Part shown: positions 22,148-34,579 of the stretch, in pieces | Layout: every line of letters starts with the position of its first letter | Position numbering within the stretch: position 1 is the first letter of the stretch | Origin: Liquidambar formosana | Taxonomy: Eukaryota; Streptophyta; Magnoliopsida; Saxifragales; Altingiaceae | Assembly: GCA_039720395.1 (NCBI GenBank) | Contig: CM077831.1 | Coordinates: forward strand, 8,606,333 to 8,670,332 | Length of the DNA: 64,000 bases | Direction: 5' to 3' | Notes under the pieces: generated by a model | Database searches by the model: none | Told to the model about the DNA's origin: nothing | Seen by the model: the letters and a program-made list of their open reading frames with translations, nothing else | Translations under genes and position numbers: made by a program

Positions 22148-22896
22148 CGGGAAATATCCAAAACCTCCCTCAAAAATAAAATCACATCTAAACACCCCAT
22201 TAAATATTTTTCCTATCCATCGAATCCAAATAAAAAACGAAATGTATCCATTAACTCCAACCAGTTAACTCTTTGTTTACTGCTATTAAAAAAAAAAAAA
22301 AAAAAAAAAAAAAGGAAGAAGAAAGAGCAATCCAGCTAAAATACCCTTCTTTGACATTAATATGTTCAATGAAAAAAAAAAGCTTATTTAACTGAATTTC
22401 TACTTTTATCCTTTTAGTGTAATTAGAACAAAATTAACTATCATTAATTAATTCTTTTCTAGTGTACACATGGGGGGAAGGGAGAAGAAAGAGATTGGAG
22501 GGGGAGAGTAGGAATGCACATTTGGGAAAAGAAAGGACGAAAGTGAACATTCAGTTAAATGTGCATTTTTTGTCATTAAACATATTAATGTCAAAGAAGG
22601 GTATTTTAGTCAGAGAAGAAAGAGATTGGAGTGGGAGAGCAGGTATGCATGTTTGGGAAAAGAAGGGACAAAAGGGAACATTCAGTTAAATGTGCATTTT
22701 TGTCATTAAACATATTAATGTCAAAGAAGGGTATTTTAGTCGGATCACTTCTTTCTTTTAACAGCAGTAAACAAAAAGTTAACTGGTTCCAGAGTTGATG
22801 GATATATTTCTTTTTTATTTGGATTCGATGGATAGGAAAAATATTTAATGGGGTTTTTCGATATTATTTTATTTTTGAGGGAGATTTTGGATACTT
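22148..22896. mobile_element. Long-TIR Mutator-like non-autonomous element, copy 1
   Basis: Long terminal inverted repeats, about 165 bp conserved and recognisable to about 220 bp, run from 22148 inward and from 22896 inward. Landmarks are TATCCAAAACCTCCCTCAAA and its complement at the other end, and CAGTTAACT/AGTTAACTGG. Flanks share AAAATTT, an approximate 9-bp TSD as Mutator-like elements make. The centre holds a 131-bp tandem duplication. No transposase is encoded. Confidence 0.7.
22482..22742. repeat. 131-bp tandem duplication inside Mutator-like element
   Basis: Two copies, 22482-22612 and about 22613-22742, each starting GAGAAGAAAGAGATTGGAG and ending with GGGTATTTTAGTC. The copies differ at several sites. 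Confidence 0.8.
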
Positions 22897-22946
22897 AAAA
22901 TTTATCTATCCTTTTAAACTGCTTACAATAAATTGAATCATTTTAG

Positions 22947-24190
22947 ATGTTTTTTGAACAAAATGAACTTATTTTGAATTATATGGATTCCATGCAATGG
23001 AATAATCATGTCTCAATAGGATTCCCAAACGAGCCCTTGGCAGCTTGGGGTTCAATCAGCTGGATGGTTGAACCTGAAAAGAAGAGAGTATCATTTTGCA
23101 GAGTGGGATATCAAAGCTGTTATCAAAGCCTAACTCCCCTTTTCCAAGAGGCGGTTTTGTCTCGTTCCTTCCCAAAGGAGAATGTTTGGAATTTGATGGT
23201 TCTCTTCGAAGATTAATCTGTTTCTATGATGGGCTGTTGTATTGCCATTCCTACTAATGAGAACCTTTGTGAGTCTCCAAACCTAATCTTTGTGTTATTT
23301 GTCTTGTGAAGGTGGAATCAGTTGAGCATTTGAATTTTATTTTCCCTTGGACTGTAAAGGATTGGTGTGGTTTGGAAGCTATTTTTGGACATCCTTTGAG
23401 AGAATTGCTACATCCCATTTGTTAGAAAATTGCCACTTTTTACGGGAGGAGATCCATTCCAGAACTCTTCCTCTCTAATGGGCTTTTTTTGCTGGTGTCT
23501 TTAGTGAGACACTGGAATAGTAGGTGCTTTTTTTTTTAAACAGACCACCTCTATGCCCACTCTATCTAAAGTAGTTGCTTCCAGGAAAAAGTTATTATCT
23601 GCAAATGCCTAACTGTTCTTTTCCCAACTATCCCCCTTCTCCCATCCAGTGCAGTCCTCAGTTTAGAATCATTCTGAGCGGTCGTTAAGGGCCTGGTTCA
23701 GGTGTAACAGTGATAGGGTTTTTGACCAAAATTTCAAAGCAACTGCCAATGGAATTTTGTATAGGATTCTCTTTGAGTGAGCTCGTTTCTAGCTGTGCTT
23801 TAAAATTTTGTGACCTCCTTTTAAATGGGAAGCTTTAGCCTTGAGGGAAGCAACTTGGATGGCTCTTAGTTTTGGATAAGGCAGGATAGTTATGAAAATT
23901 GATTGTTCTGCTCCTATTCCTTACCTCTCGAATGTAGTTGCAGTGTGTATTAAGGAGATAATACTATAATTGAGGATATCAAAATTTTCTACGGCTCTTT
24001 CTGTCGTCTGCCATTCTCTTGTTAAAATCGCTGATTGGGTGGTGGTTCATGTGAACTAGTTGGCTCTCCCATTTAGTTGGAGTGCCTGCCCTCCTCCCTA
24101 GCTGGGTGGAGTCTTGGATTAGTTGTATGATTGGGCAGTTTAACGTTTTCTGTTTCTATTCTTTCCAGAGTTTGAACAACAAAACAAAAT
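22947..24190 (+). pseudogene. LINE remnant: zf-RVT and RNase H-like parts
   Basis: Around 23290-23370 the plus strand reads CVICLVKVESVEHLNFIFPW, the Cys/His zinc-binding segment (zf-RVT) that follows RT in plant LINEs. At about 23830-24000 EALALREATWMALSFG then GRIVMKIDC and later CIKEIIL match the RNase H-like domain, with stops between. Upstream ORF 22947-23216 (Trp-rich, WMVEPEKKRVSFCRVG) may be the inter-domain region. Same strand as the LINE fragments at 17404 and 25222. Confidence 0.7.
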
Positions 24191-25221
24191 TTAAAATATA
24201 AGATGTTAAGAACCAACCATTGCACTGCCTAAACAGTCCACGAGCTCAAGCTATCCTTATTGTGACTGACTTTGTGCATCACATTTTTGAAGTTTTCTTT
24301 CCAAGGTAATGCAGTTCTTACCGTAGCATGAGCAGTCCCTCAATTTCTTTTTGGTCAGAAGGAAGCTCTGAACAACCGATAGAGTGCAATAAAAAGGCAG
24401 GATGAAGTATCCACAAAATTCCCAACACAAGAAAACTGAGACTGGACTGAGGAGTGGGAAGGTTAGTATTTCTATTGATTGATTGATTGATTTATTTTCT
24501 TAGGCAACTGGGAAGGTTAATCTTTTGATATTACCATCTGTTGTTTCCCCCCAACACCCCCCCCCCCTTTCCTCTCTCTTTCCCCAAAGAAAAGAGCAAG
24601 GTAATTATCTGCTCCTCTGCATGTGTGATTTGTGGCTGATGAGTAAGCATGCAAGCGTTGACTAGGCTTCGGTGCAAGTAAGGAGTGATGACATTCTTAA
24701 GCATATTAACCACATCTACTCCTTCCAACTCAATGATGAACTCGTGTCCGAGGCAAGTATGATCTTATTTTAAGACGAAAGAATGCATGCATTTATTACG
24801 TTTTAGTTCTTCAATGCATACATTATATGATTTAAGTGATTATTACAATATTCACTTGTTACTTCCACTTGAAATTTGACCGCCCACTAAGTGATTGGCT
24901 TCCTAACTGGTGGAAGGGTTTACATTGCTAAAGCCTATAGTTAGCCTCATCTCTTCTCATTGTTGAAATTTTAAGTAAGAATGCTTACTGGACTACATTG
25001 GAAAACATATACACTTGAAAAATATGGGTTTAATTCTTTCAATGGCAGGCTGAATGAAAAAAAAGTATTGATTTTACTGAATTTAAATTGTTGGGATTTG
25101 AATTTCATATGTTCACTCATCTTTGGGAGAGCAGCATGGCACAAGGAAAAGTTACCCACTTACCCCTTATGGTCCATCAGATCTTATAGAGTTCTTCTAC
25201 AGATATCTTTGATTATTGCCA
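24191..25221. other. Intergenic, no gene seen
   Basis: Low-complexity pieces (GATT repeats near 24475, a C-run near 24556). No supported gene. Confidence 0.4.
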
Positions 25222-25480
25222 ACCGTATCATAATATCAGCTGACTTTGAATTTGGTTTGGCCCTCATGGATGGACTGAGACTAGCATTACAGAAAGGCAT
25301 CACCCAAATTCAGATTGAGGGCAATTTAAGGTGATCATTGACATAGTTGAAAGTGTCTTACCACTATCTTGGCAAATCCAGAGAACATCTTTTGCTGGGG
25401 AAATTTCCAAGATAGGAGAGGGAATAGACTGCAAATATTATTTCTAATGTTGTCCTGGTTATGGGGAGATCGTTCGTGGT
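25222..25480 (+). pseudogene. LINE RNase H-like fragment
   Basis: Reads ADFEFGLALMDGLRLALQKG then ITQIQIEGNLR, a frameshift, and VIIDIVESVLPLSWQIQ, the conserved order of the plant LINE RNase H-like domain. No start, stops downstream. Confidence 0.7.
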
Positions 25481-26392
25481 CATAGATGTTTCCCAGAGTG
25501 ATTCATAGGATTCTTTTAAACTGCTGGGGTAATGCTTATCATAGATATATTTCTTGTTTTTCTCTTTAGTTCTACTTTCTGTACAGACAGCAATAATGGC
25601 ACAGCCTTTTATCCCATCTTCATGGAGTTGTCTACTACTGTCAGATGCATAATGTTACTCTCCCCCATTTTCGAAGATTGGGACCAGCTGCATAAAAGAT
25701 ATTAGAAAAGCATGACACTAGTGAACTTCAAGAGTACAGTACATCCAGATAGTAATTATACTTCTTATATCCTTGTTCACTGTTTTGATTTGAAGACTAT
25801 CCTATAGTGTCAAGAAATATTTCTCTTTCACCCGCTCCCGAGGGGTGTTTTGGGGGGGGGGGGGGGGTATGTTTGTAGAGAATCTGCTGAGTTGCTACAT
25901 CACTTCTGTGGGCTGGAAGACGATTGCAGGGATCATTATAGTTGGTATATTTTCAAAGCCATTGGTGGTTGTAATGATTTTCTGAAATCTTATTTGTAGC
26001 AATGGAGAGGACCTTGATAATTTTTGGCATATACTCTAGTGAGCTGATTATTGTGTGTTTGTGTTTGTACAGGACGGCAGTAAATGAAAGCTTGTTTTGT
26101 TTTCAAAATTGTAACTTGTTTTGCTTACAATAGTTTTCCAACAGAACTGTTAGAAATATATGTGGTTGAAGTAAGTAATCTGGAATTGGATAGGGCTATA
26201 TGTAGGGCAAGGAATGATATTGAGGGCAGTCATTGGGAGTCTTACTCTATAGATGGGAAGATGAGGTCAGGAGAACTAATCTTGGTTTTGATCAAAGTTA
26301 AGTTTGATAGGCTATCACCAGAAGTCAGTCCAACTTTTAAAAGTTTTTTTTATATTTATATTTTTAATTTCTAGAAACTTTGAAGACAAGCT
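25481..26392. other. Intergenic; poly(G) run
   Basis: No gene with family resemblance. A run of about 16 G lies near 25850-25867. ORF 26084-26374 (about 96 codons) sits just upstream of the MULE fragment and contains LELDRAICRARNDIEGSHWE, which could be a decayed upstream part of it; unproven. Confidence 0.4.
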
Positions 26393-26605
26393 TTGTGCAA
26401 GGTTGCAGATCCTTTTCAGGGTTGGATGGGGTGCCATCTAAAAGGGCCTTTTGGTGGAGTGTTGTTTGCCACCGTAGGGTTAGATGCAAATAGTAGGGTG
26501 TATCCAATTACTATTGCTATTGTGAAGTCCAAAACCAAGGAAAGTTGGACCTTTTCATCCACTACTTGCATAGTTGCATTCCATTCTTGGCAGCAACTCC
26601 CATGA
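26393..26605 (+). pseudogene. MULE (MuDR-type) transposase fragment
   Basis: GWMGCHLKGPFGGVLFATVG then LDANSRVYPITIAIVKSKTK and ESWTF match the catalytic-domain start of MuDR-type transposases: first Asp region D-G-C-H-L-K-G, then the DAN...PIA.A.VE.E...W block. The Asp normally before GCH is changed (WMGC), and the rest of the domain is absent, so it is dead. Confidence 0.8.
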
Positions 26606-26689
26606 GCAGCCTTGGGCATTCATGGTAAACAAACAGAAGGTAATATTTTTGCTCTACCTTACTGTAGCTGGTTCTTGTAATTAGTTTTA

Positions 26690-27565
26690 ACCAATATTTA
26701 AAAAGGCGTGGGCGTGAGGTGGGGTGTTTTTCCTTCGGTAGTGAATAACAAATATTACTTATCACAAAAATAAATAAAAATAAAAAATTATTTTGAACCA
26801 TTATAATATCATTTTAGTCCAATTTAAATTAATGTGTAATTGGTTGTATCGGTCAAGTCAAGAGACTTTGTGTCAATCAACAAGTCAACAAAACAATATA
26901 TATACACATAATTTGTCGGTCATTTCTAGAAACCCATTTGGGTACACCATATGTACAGTGTAAAAGGGGTGAAAGATCAGAGCCTTTGCTTTTGCAGAAC
27001 GTCAACCGAAATGAAGTGCAGCAACAAGAAAATAGTCGGCCCCTTTCGACAAGCAAAGGGTTGTCTTTTCTCTCTCGTCCAGCATAAGGTCGTATCATCA
27101 GCAGCACCTCGTCGAGCACAGCATTACTGGAATCTATGGCCATCGATGTTGTGGGTCGGAGAAGAATGGTGGGTGAAAAACAGTGAGAAGATGCAGATTA
27201 AGGCTCGCCGGTCGACATTGACGGTGAAGAACTCAGTCGTAGACTAGCCGTCGCCGTCGATCTCTCTTATATCTTCTCTTTCTCTCTCTATAACCCTCTG
27301 TTTATGTCGAACTATCAGGATTGGGGCTGGGAAATACCCCAGCCAAAACAAAGGTTAAAGCAAAACTGTGCCGTTTTGGCTTTTCTCATTGGGCATATGC
27401 CCAAACAGAAAAATGTAAAAAAAACGCATATTAGATGCTTGGGGCGTATGTACTGGCGACGGGGCGTACGCCTAGTTGGTGCACGGCCCATTTTTCTCCT
27501 AGGGGCACTCCACCCCCTAAAACGCCTAGAAACGCGCCTGGGACGCGTTTTTTAAAACATTGGTT
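26690..27565. mobile_element. Probable GC-ended TIR element
   Basis: Left end ACCAATATTTAAAAAGGCG and right end complement ACCAATGTTTTAAAAAACGC are inverted repeats with GCG-rich inner parts, resembling in style the hAT element at 39019. The interior is GC-richer than its surroundings with a short ORF at 26951-27247 of no known family. A clean TSD was not found. Confidence 0.45.
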
Positions 27566-27860
27566 TTAGCATATATGGACGAACTTTATTTTATTAGTGA
27601 ATAATTAGTTTCCTGTACTTAGATTTTAATTGCATTACTACATGGCATAAATGCAGAATTAAGGTATAGTGGATGCCATTGTTGAAGTCATTCCAAAGGC
27701 ATCACACAGGAATTGTTGTGGTATTTCATATTTGTATAATAATTTTAGGACCAAGTACCCAAGCTTTTTAAGATGTCTCTTCTAGGCAGCTACAAGGGCA
27801 TATAGTCATTTTGCCTTTTGTTGATGTATGAATTGGTTCACAGATAGAACAGTGTATTGA

Positions 27861-28275
27861 TGTAACACTCGTCCCATTAAATTAGTTTAATTGCATCATT
27901 AATTGGTGATTTGTCTGATTATAACTGGCATGTGCATTACACGTGAGAGTTAGGATGATATTTATGTTGTATGACATGTAGTTTATTGTCATTTTGCATC
28001 ATATGCATGATGGATGAGTATAAATGGTTTTTATGCACATTTTCCTTCGTTATTGGGCTTTTTAGGCAGGGTCCGATTGATCGGGCCTTGAGGCCAATTG
28101 ATCTGGTTTGACAAAATGCACTCTTGGATTCTTTGCCAGGTCCGATTGATTGAACCTTGAGGGCTGATTGATCGGCACTTGCTGATTTTTTAAATTTTTT
28201 TTAAAATGCATCAAATGACGCATGTACCCTCCAAACCCGACTTGTACCCTACTTTGCTGCGATTTTGAGACCAAA

Positions 28276-28332
<57 letters not shown>

Positions 28333-29729
28333 AGAGAGGGGTGTTTGGATGATGATAAAATGAGTTTTTAGCTTGCATGTGTGGGATTTTCACTCTCTTA
28401 CCTCACCTTGATGCTTGGGATCGCATTCTAGGGGTTGGATTTAGATTTCTACACATGCTTGGTAAGGATTGGAGTTGGATTTGTGAAGTTTGGAGCTTAT
28501 TCTTGCATCTTAGGCATGGATTCAACCCTCCCAATGCATTTTCATCACTTTTGGCCCATCATACTTGAGTAGGTGTAATTTTCATAGGATTTAACCTTAT
28601 GGATGATAATGGGTCAGGATGTAAGTTCATATATGTTGTATAAAATGGATATTTGTTACTTATGATTTTACATGATTTTTTAGTATATTATTATGTATAT
28701 TTTGTAATGCATGTATTGGAGGGTCTAATTTACATAACCCTATGTTAAGAATATTATGTTTGGAAGTATGTGGGTTGTTATATATGTTATATTTTGATGT
28801 ATTTTGAAAATACATGCCATATAAATTATTGTTGATCTGTATTTTAAATGTTTTACATAGCCCAACATGTTATATAATTATGAAATAATTATATATTGTT
28901 GATTTATGGATATATTGATATGCATTGAGAATTATATGAATTTTTCATGACATCATTGGCTTAAAATGCATGAAATGTAACTAATTAAATACTTGGTAAA
29001 GGGACTTAACGGTGTTTTCCATTCCTTTGGTCCTCGGTATTTTCTAGTTCCAAGTAGGAACCCTTCTGTTGTCCTCTTAGAGATGGGTTCAAATCCTCTG
29101 TTTCCACGCAAAGACTCCTACGGGAAGTGGTTGGTAATTATGAAATATGTTAAATGAAAATGAGTCGCATCTCATTCATGACACCATATGCTTATTTGGA
29201 TTTAAAACATGATTTATTTTGATTGTATTATCATGCTTAGGTTATTTTCGTTTGAAAATTATATCTATTGAGTTTTATACTCACCCCTATTTTAATATAA
29301 CATTTTCAAATGATTTTATAGCGGGGGAGACATTACCTTGAGGTGATTTGCATGGATTAGTAGGATTATGATGCTAGTTTAATTACTGGACAATTAATAT
29401 TAAGGATTTGTAATATTTGGATACTTTATTCGGCCAATGGGCATTAAACATGTAATAACTTATGGTTTGTAATATTTAATTACTGTAGGTCTTCTTGTAT
29501 GGTTTATTTAGCATATAATGATACCAATGATGGATGACAGGGAATTTTTTTATGATTATTTTATACAGGTTTTATCATGGTATGTCCTATTTACGTATAG
29601 GTTATGCCAAAATTTTTACTAAAATAATAGTTTTCTTACAAGTGTCATCCACGTGTTTTCTAAATGATTTTCTCTAATTAAATTGGTTTTATTATAATTA
29701 ATCATGGCTTATTATTTTGGGTTGTGACA
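27861..29729 (+). repeat. Solo LTR, Del/Tekay-like Gypsy, perfect TSD
   Basis: 1869 bp beginning TGTAACACTCGTCCC and ending GGGTTGTGACA, flanked on both sides by ATTGA (27856-27860 and 29730-29734). TGTAACAC...TGT(G/T)ACA ends and a length near 2 kb are typical of Del/Tekay chromovirus LTRs. It carries a long GA microsatellite. A second, diverged and truncated copy in inverse orientation is at 38190-40429. Confidence 0.88.
28276..28338. repeat. GA microsatellite in the Del-like LTR
   Basis: About 25 GA units; the inverse copy of this LTR has a shorter TC-rich tract at 38663-38716 at the equivalent place, so the tract is an LTR feature that expanded here. Confidence 0.9.
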
Positions 29730-29734
29730 ATTGA

Positions 29735-31268
29735 TGAGGTCTGCACACGTAGTAACACATCTAGAGATTAATAATCAATTAATGAAGGGGTTAAATTACT
29801 GGTACGGATATGGAGGACAAACGAGAATCTCAGGGATTTGGATCAAAAAGTGTAATTGTGTCGTGTTCTTGGGAATATTAGTTATTGGCACCAATATTCC
29901 CTCACTTCTATCTTTTCTCTTTGGATGCATTCGCTTCTCTCTTCTTCTATTTTGATCTCTCTCGAAATGGGACTTTGGACCCCTTTTATAGTGAAGTTGT
30001 GATGTGACCTCTAGTAAGGGTGTCGATGTTACCTCTCAAAGGTTGCTTGATGTGACGTGTTAAGAGGAATAACTAATGTCCTCAGCGTTGGAGGACCTCA
30101 ATATTGTAGGGTTGACCTACATTCGTAGGTTATCGTCCTGTCACATCGCCTACTCTCATTGTCAGACTTTGGGTTGCCCAGGTATGGTCATAGCGGCACC
30201 AATGTACTTTTTTAAGCCTGCCCATTCTTGTGTAAGACACAAGTTCTACCTAAATCTATCCTGATTCTGGCTAAAGCATGAGAAAGGGGAAATCGTTCCT
30301 CGAGTAAACCTCAAGCTTTCTTTTCCCATGACCTCGCCGTTCTTAATCTCTATCGTCCGTACCATAGCATCGAATTCCCTTTCTTCTGATTGTCGCAATC
30401 TCTCGCTCGAGATATGTATCTTTCACGGATGATCGTATTGATCGTGAGTCTATCTCCCCTCGAGGTTTTATCATTGAGGTTTAGTCTCTCGGAGGTATTT
30501 TAGCCTATACTTAGGCAAATGATCTCTTTTTATTTCAGTGGTGCAACCTCGATGCTCACGTGGTACGCATGTGTTGAGGTAATCCTTGGCTTGTAGTGCC
30601 AATTACAAGTCGTCTTAGGTCTTGACACGTGTTAAGTGTCTAACCTAAATTTCCTCATGTCTACACCTTTAAAAAAGCTTTGATAACCATAGTTTAATTA
30701 ATTTTGTTTATATTAATTGCATAATGTTGTTTCTGAAAAGTATATGACACACCGTTGGAGAGTCATTGGTGTTAGTGGATATGCGTTAGAGTACGTTGTG
30801 TTTGCATTGGAGTCGTATAAGTTACATGATATTGGCATGTTGTTGCATGTATTAGTTGACGAGAGATCGACGGCAATAGTGGACTTCAACTTGGCAGTTT
30901 GGCTGTGGTGCCCACGACAAGGGTTTGCTAGCAGTGATGTTGGGAGCATGGTCTTAAAAATCGAATATATCACTGATATATCGCTGTATCGACGGGTATC
31001 GAATGTCGATACAAATATGGCTTCCCTTATCGTTTTAACATTTTATCGTAGAATATCGAATATATCAAGGAGATTGAGCTATGCCATAGCAGTTTTGGAT
31101 CAAATACCGATGATATCCATCAATATATTGGTGACAAATTAATACACTGTTCTATTCAAAATTCTAATTCTTTTAATGTAAATTTCAAGAGTAAAAGAAG
31201 AGGAAGAAGAAGAATAGCTTATCGTCACCATCACCTTCACCTTCACCCTTACCCTCACCTTCACCATG
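29735..31268. other. Unassigned, repeat-like
   Basis: No supported gene. 29890-30690 has the look of an LTR or retroelement untranslated region but I found no ends. 30950-31110 is rich in ATATCGA/TATCGA words, a dispersed repeat type. 31195-31268 is a GAA then CACCTT-rich tract. Confidence 0.4.
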
Positions 31269-31556
31269 TGTTAGGAATTTTTTCCCTAACCCAGTATTCA
31301 AAGATACGATAATAAATGCAGAAACGAAAAAATAACAAGAACACACAAGAAACACAAGTTTACGTGGTTCGGCAAAACTTTGCCTACGTCTACGGAGTCG
31401 CTACAACTTTCACTATGTTTTTCGCAAAAGAAGATACAAAAGAATTAAGAGGACCACCCCCCACTATAACACATATATAGAACTAGGGCTACAAGTTACA
31501 AGTGCGAAAATACCAAAATACCTTTATAGTACAATCAAGCTCCACACTACCTAACA
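31269..31556 (-). repeat. 3' LTR of Copia E (288 bp)
   Basis: Plus strand starts TGTTAGGAATTTTTTCCC and ends ACTACCTAACA. Aligns over its length with 37188-37476. A polypurine tract (complement TAAGTGGGAGAT, 31557-31568) adjoins it. Confidence 0.92.
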
Positions 31557-31650
31557 ATCTCCCACTTAAAGACTGATCCCATCAAATACTCTAATCTCCT
31601 TCAATGCCTCCAAAGCATAACAAATGTCATAGCGACTAACTCCCTTGCCT

Positions 31651-31926
31651 TCAAGCTTGAAGACCAACTAAAGCTGAACACAGCTTCAATTTCTCAATGG
31701 TGACTAGTTTGGTCAACATATCCGCCGAGTTTTGACTTCTAGGTATCTTCTCAAGTGACAATACTCCATCATCCAAAAGTGAATGTATGAAATGGTATCT
31801 CAACTCTATGTGTTTTGTCCTGGAATGAAATGCCGGATTCTTTACAAGATGAATAGCACTCTGACTATCATTGTACAAAACACTATTCTCTTGCTCCTTA
31901 CCCAATTCTTCCAAGAACCTCTGCAA
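31651..31926 (-). pseudogene. Copia E RNase H
   Basis: Contains NSVLYNDSQSAIHLVKNPAF then HSRTKHIELRYHFIHSLLDD and ADMLTKLVTIEKL, the C-terminal RNase H of Tnt1-like Pol: catalytic Asp in NDSQSA, and the HSRTKHIE...H signature. The upstream half of the domain is in a different frame (31930-32190), with stops. Confidence 0.88.
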
Positions 31927-32196
31927 CTACATCATCTCCTTGCTAGCTTCAGTAACTGCAACATATTCAGCTTCTGTAGTGGAGAGAGCCACAATCTTCT
32001 ATAGTTGTGAGACCCAACTCACTATTGTACCACCCAAAGTATACACATACCTAGTAGTATTCCTTCTATTATCAACATTACAACCTAAGTTTGAGTCAAC
32101 ATAACCCTACAGTGCCATACCTCCTCGTCTAAAATAAAGTGCCTTGTCTGTAGTAGCCCTCAAGTATCTAAAGATCCATTTTACTACCTCCTAATG

Positions 32197-32910
32197 CTAC
32201 TTACCTGGATTACTCATGTACCTGCTTACAACTCCCACTGTATGTGCTATGTCAAGGTTGGTACAAACCATAGCATACATTAGGCTGCCAATAGCTGAAG
32301 CATAAGGAACTTTTTCCATGTATATCTGCTCCTGCTCTGTCTTGGGAGACAGCTCTTTAGTTAGTTTAAAGTGACTAGCTAATGGAGTGATGACTGGTTT
32401 TGCTCCTTCCATGTTGAACCTGCAGAGAACCTTTTTGACATACTCTGCTTGTGACAACATCCAAGAACCAATTACCCTGTCTCTGCTAATCCTCATCCTA
32501 AGAATTTGTTTTGCAGCACCTAAATCTTTCATTGCAAATTGTTTGGACAACAGCTTCTTCAAGTTATTAATCTCTTGAATGCTTGATCCTACAATAAGCA
32601 TATCATCCACATACAAAAGTAAAATAATATAGCTATTGTCAAACTTTTTAACATAACAACAATGATCTGCATGACATCTCAAGAAACCACACTTCTTGTA
32701 CCACTGTCTCGGCGCCTGTTTCAAACTATACAAACTTTTTTGAAGCTTGCATACCAAATCCTCTTTACCTAGTGCTATGAATCCCTGTGGTTGTTGTATG
32801 TAGATATCCTCCTCCAAGTCACCATGGAGGAAAGCTGTTTTCACATCTAATTGCTCAAGATGCAAGTCCTTTGTAGCTACAATTCCCAAGACCAATTTGA
32901 TTGTTGTCAA
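32197..32910 (-). pseudogene. Copia E reverse transcriptase, main part (237 codons)
   Basis: RNA-dependent DNA polymerase palm and thumb. Residues about 17-60: HLEQLDVKTAFLHGDLEEDI then QQPQGF, containing the first catalytic Asp region. SLYSLKQAPRQWY is present. LLLYVDDMLIVG holds the YVDD active site intact. It continues with LSKQFAMKDLGAAKQILRMR and SAIGSLMYAMVCTNLDIAH. This is the longest uninterrupted piece of the element, but it lacks the N-terminal RT part (33013-33261) in frame. Confidence 0.92.
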
Positions 32911-33012
32911 CTTAACAACCAGAGAGAAAATCTCAGTATAGTCAATTCCTTCTTTCTACTAAAATCCCTTCACAACCAATCTAGCTTTGTAGCGCTTGCT
33001 GCCATCATATTC

Positions 33013-33261
33013 TTATTTAACCTTATAAACCCATTTGTTATGTAAAGCCTTCTTGCCTTTTGTTAGTTCAGTCAACTCCCATGTCTGATTTGACATTAAT
33101 GAGTCCATCTCATCAAGCATTGTTGACTCCCACTTAGACGAATTTTCAACCTGCAAAGCCTCATCATAACTCTCTGGTTCACCAACATCATATTGCAACA
33201 AATAGTACAAGGAAGGTGAATAATGCTGTGTAGGTCTAGAAACCCTAAAAGACTGTCTCAA
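33013..33261 (-). pseudogene. Copia E RT N-terminal segment
   Basis: EPESYDEALQVENSSKWEST then MLDEMDSLMSNQTWELTEL and NKWVYKVK match the opening of the Copia RT domain. Separated from the main RT by about 100 bp with a stop. Confidence 0.88.
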
Positions 33262-33473
33262 TGCAATCGGAGTTGTGCCATGTTCTACCTGTGGAAGCTG
33301 TGGTTTCTGGATTATTTTGAACTTTATCCTACGCTTTACTCTCAGAAACCTCTTTTAACTCTAACATATTCAGTCTTTTCAAAGTGAGTAACTGCAATGT
33401 CAAACTCTACAGCTAACTTGTCCCTATATATTACTTTCTCATTAAATATGACATCTCTACTTCTGATTATTTT

Positions 33474-33698
33474 TCAATTTTTATCATCCCAAAACCGATA
33501 ACGAAATTCATCAATGCCATACCCAATAAAAGTACATTTTTTGGATTTTGGATCAAGCTTGTTCCTAGCATTAGAGTCTATATGCACATATAAAACACAA
33601 CTAAATACTTTCAAGTGTGAAATATTTACCTTTTTTCCGCTCCAAGCCTCTTTTGGTAATTTTCCATCCAAAGGAATAGATAGTCCACGGTTGATCAA
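33474..33698 (-). pseudogene. Copia E integrase C-terminal region
   Basis: LPKEAWSGKKVNISHLKVFS and KLDPKSKKCTFIGYGIDEFR, the GKKP-type segment after the catalytic core in Copia integrases. Confidence 0.85.
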
Positions 33699-33725
33699 GT
33701 ATGCTAAAGTGTTAACTTCATCAGC

Positions 33726-34055
33726 CTAAAACATTTCAGGCAATCCAACGTGTATCCTTATACTTCTAGCATGCTCATTCAGAGTTCTGTTCATGCATTC
33801 TGCAACACCATTCTGTTGCGGTGTCCCTGGAATAGTTTTCTCCGTTCTAAGTCCATTAATAGCACAAAATTCTTTGAACTCCCCATCAGTGTACTCCCTG
33901 CCATTATCAGATCTCAAACACTTTAACTTCAAACCTATCTCATTCTTCACCATGGCCTTCCACTTCTTAAAAGTGTCAAAAACATCCGATTTATTTTTTA
34001 AAAAATAAACCCATACCTTTCTTGTTGAATCATCAATAAAGGTAACATAATACAA
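33726..34055 (-). pseudogene. Copia E integrase catalytic core
   Basis: TFIDDSTRKVWVYFLKNKSD, CLRSDNGREYTDGEF and PQQNGVAECMNRTLNEHARS give the D,D35E core: Asp in FIDD, Asp in SDNG, Glu in AECMNRT (usually AERMNRT). The enzyme would insert cDNA into the genome; it is isolated here by flanking stops. Confidence 0.9.
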
Positions 34056-34087
34056 TGAGCCTCTAAGAGATGAAACCGGAGCAGGCC

Positions 34088-34495
34088 CTACACATTAGTA
34101 TGAACCAGCTCTAATTTTCCAGTCTTTAGTGTCCTACCAGCCTTTGAGAAACTGACCCTTTTCTGTTTTCTAAAAATGCATTCCTCACACAAACCAATAT
34201 CCACTGATTTTATACATGGCAGCTTTCCCTTTAAAAAAAATACCTTCATCCCCTTTTCACTCATATGCCCAAGCCTATGGTGCTGCAGATTCGAATCTAC
34301 TCTTGCATCAGCCATTGCAATTGAATTCTTAGTGTTTGCTGTCACATAGAGAGTACCAGTTTTATTTCCTCGAGCCACAACTATGGTTCCTTTAGTGATT
34401 TTCCATAAACCACCTGCAAAAGCTATTAAATGCCCTTTGTCTTCCAGTTGTCCTACAGAAATCAAATTTCTTTTCAAGCTAGGAACATGTCTCAT
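34088..34495 (-). pseudogene. Copia E Gag-pre-integrase domain
   Basis: VPSLKRNLISVGQLEDKGHL, then HHRLGHMSEKGMKVF and GLCEECIFRKQKRVSF: the HHCC zinc-binding region (H...H...CxxC) before the integrase core. Confidence 0.88.
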
Positions 34496-34579
34496 ATTCT
34501 ACAACATCCACATAGCCCCATTTGGTAATTTGATCCAAACATCTCCTTTTTCCCACAATATTCAAAGGTTCACCATCAG

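Noticed and set aside
30717..31142. 141-codon plus-strand ORF
   Set aside because: Its second half is made of ATATCGA-type repeat words; no family resemblance and no splice or promoter context.
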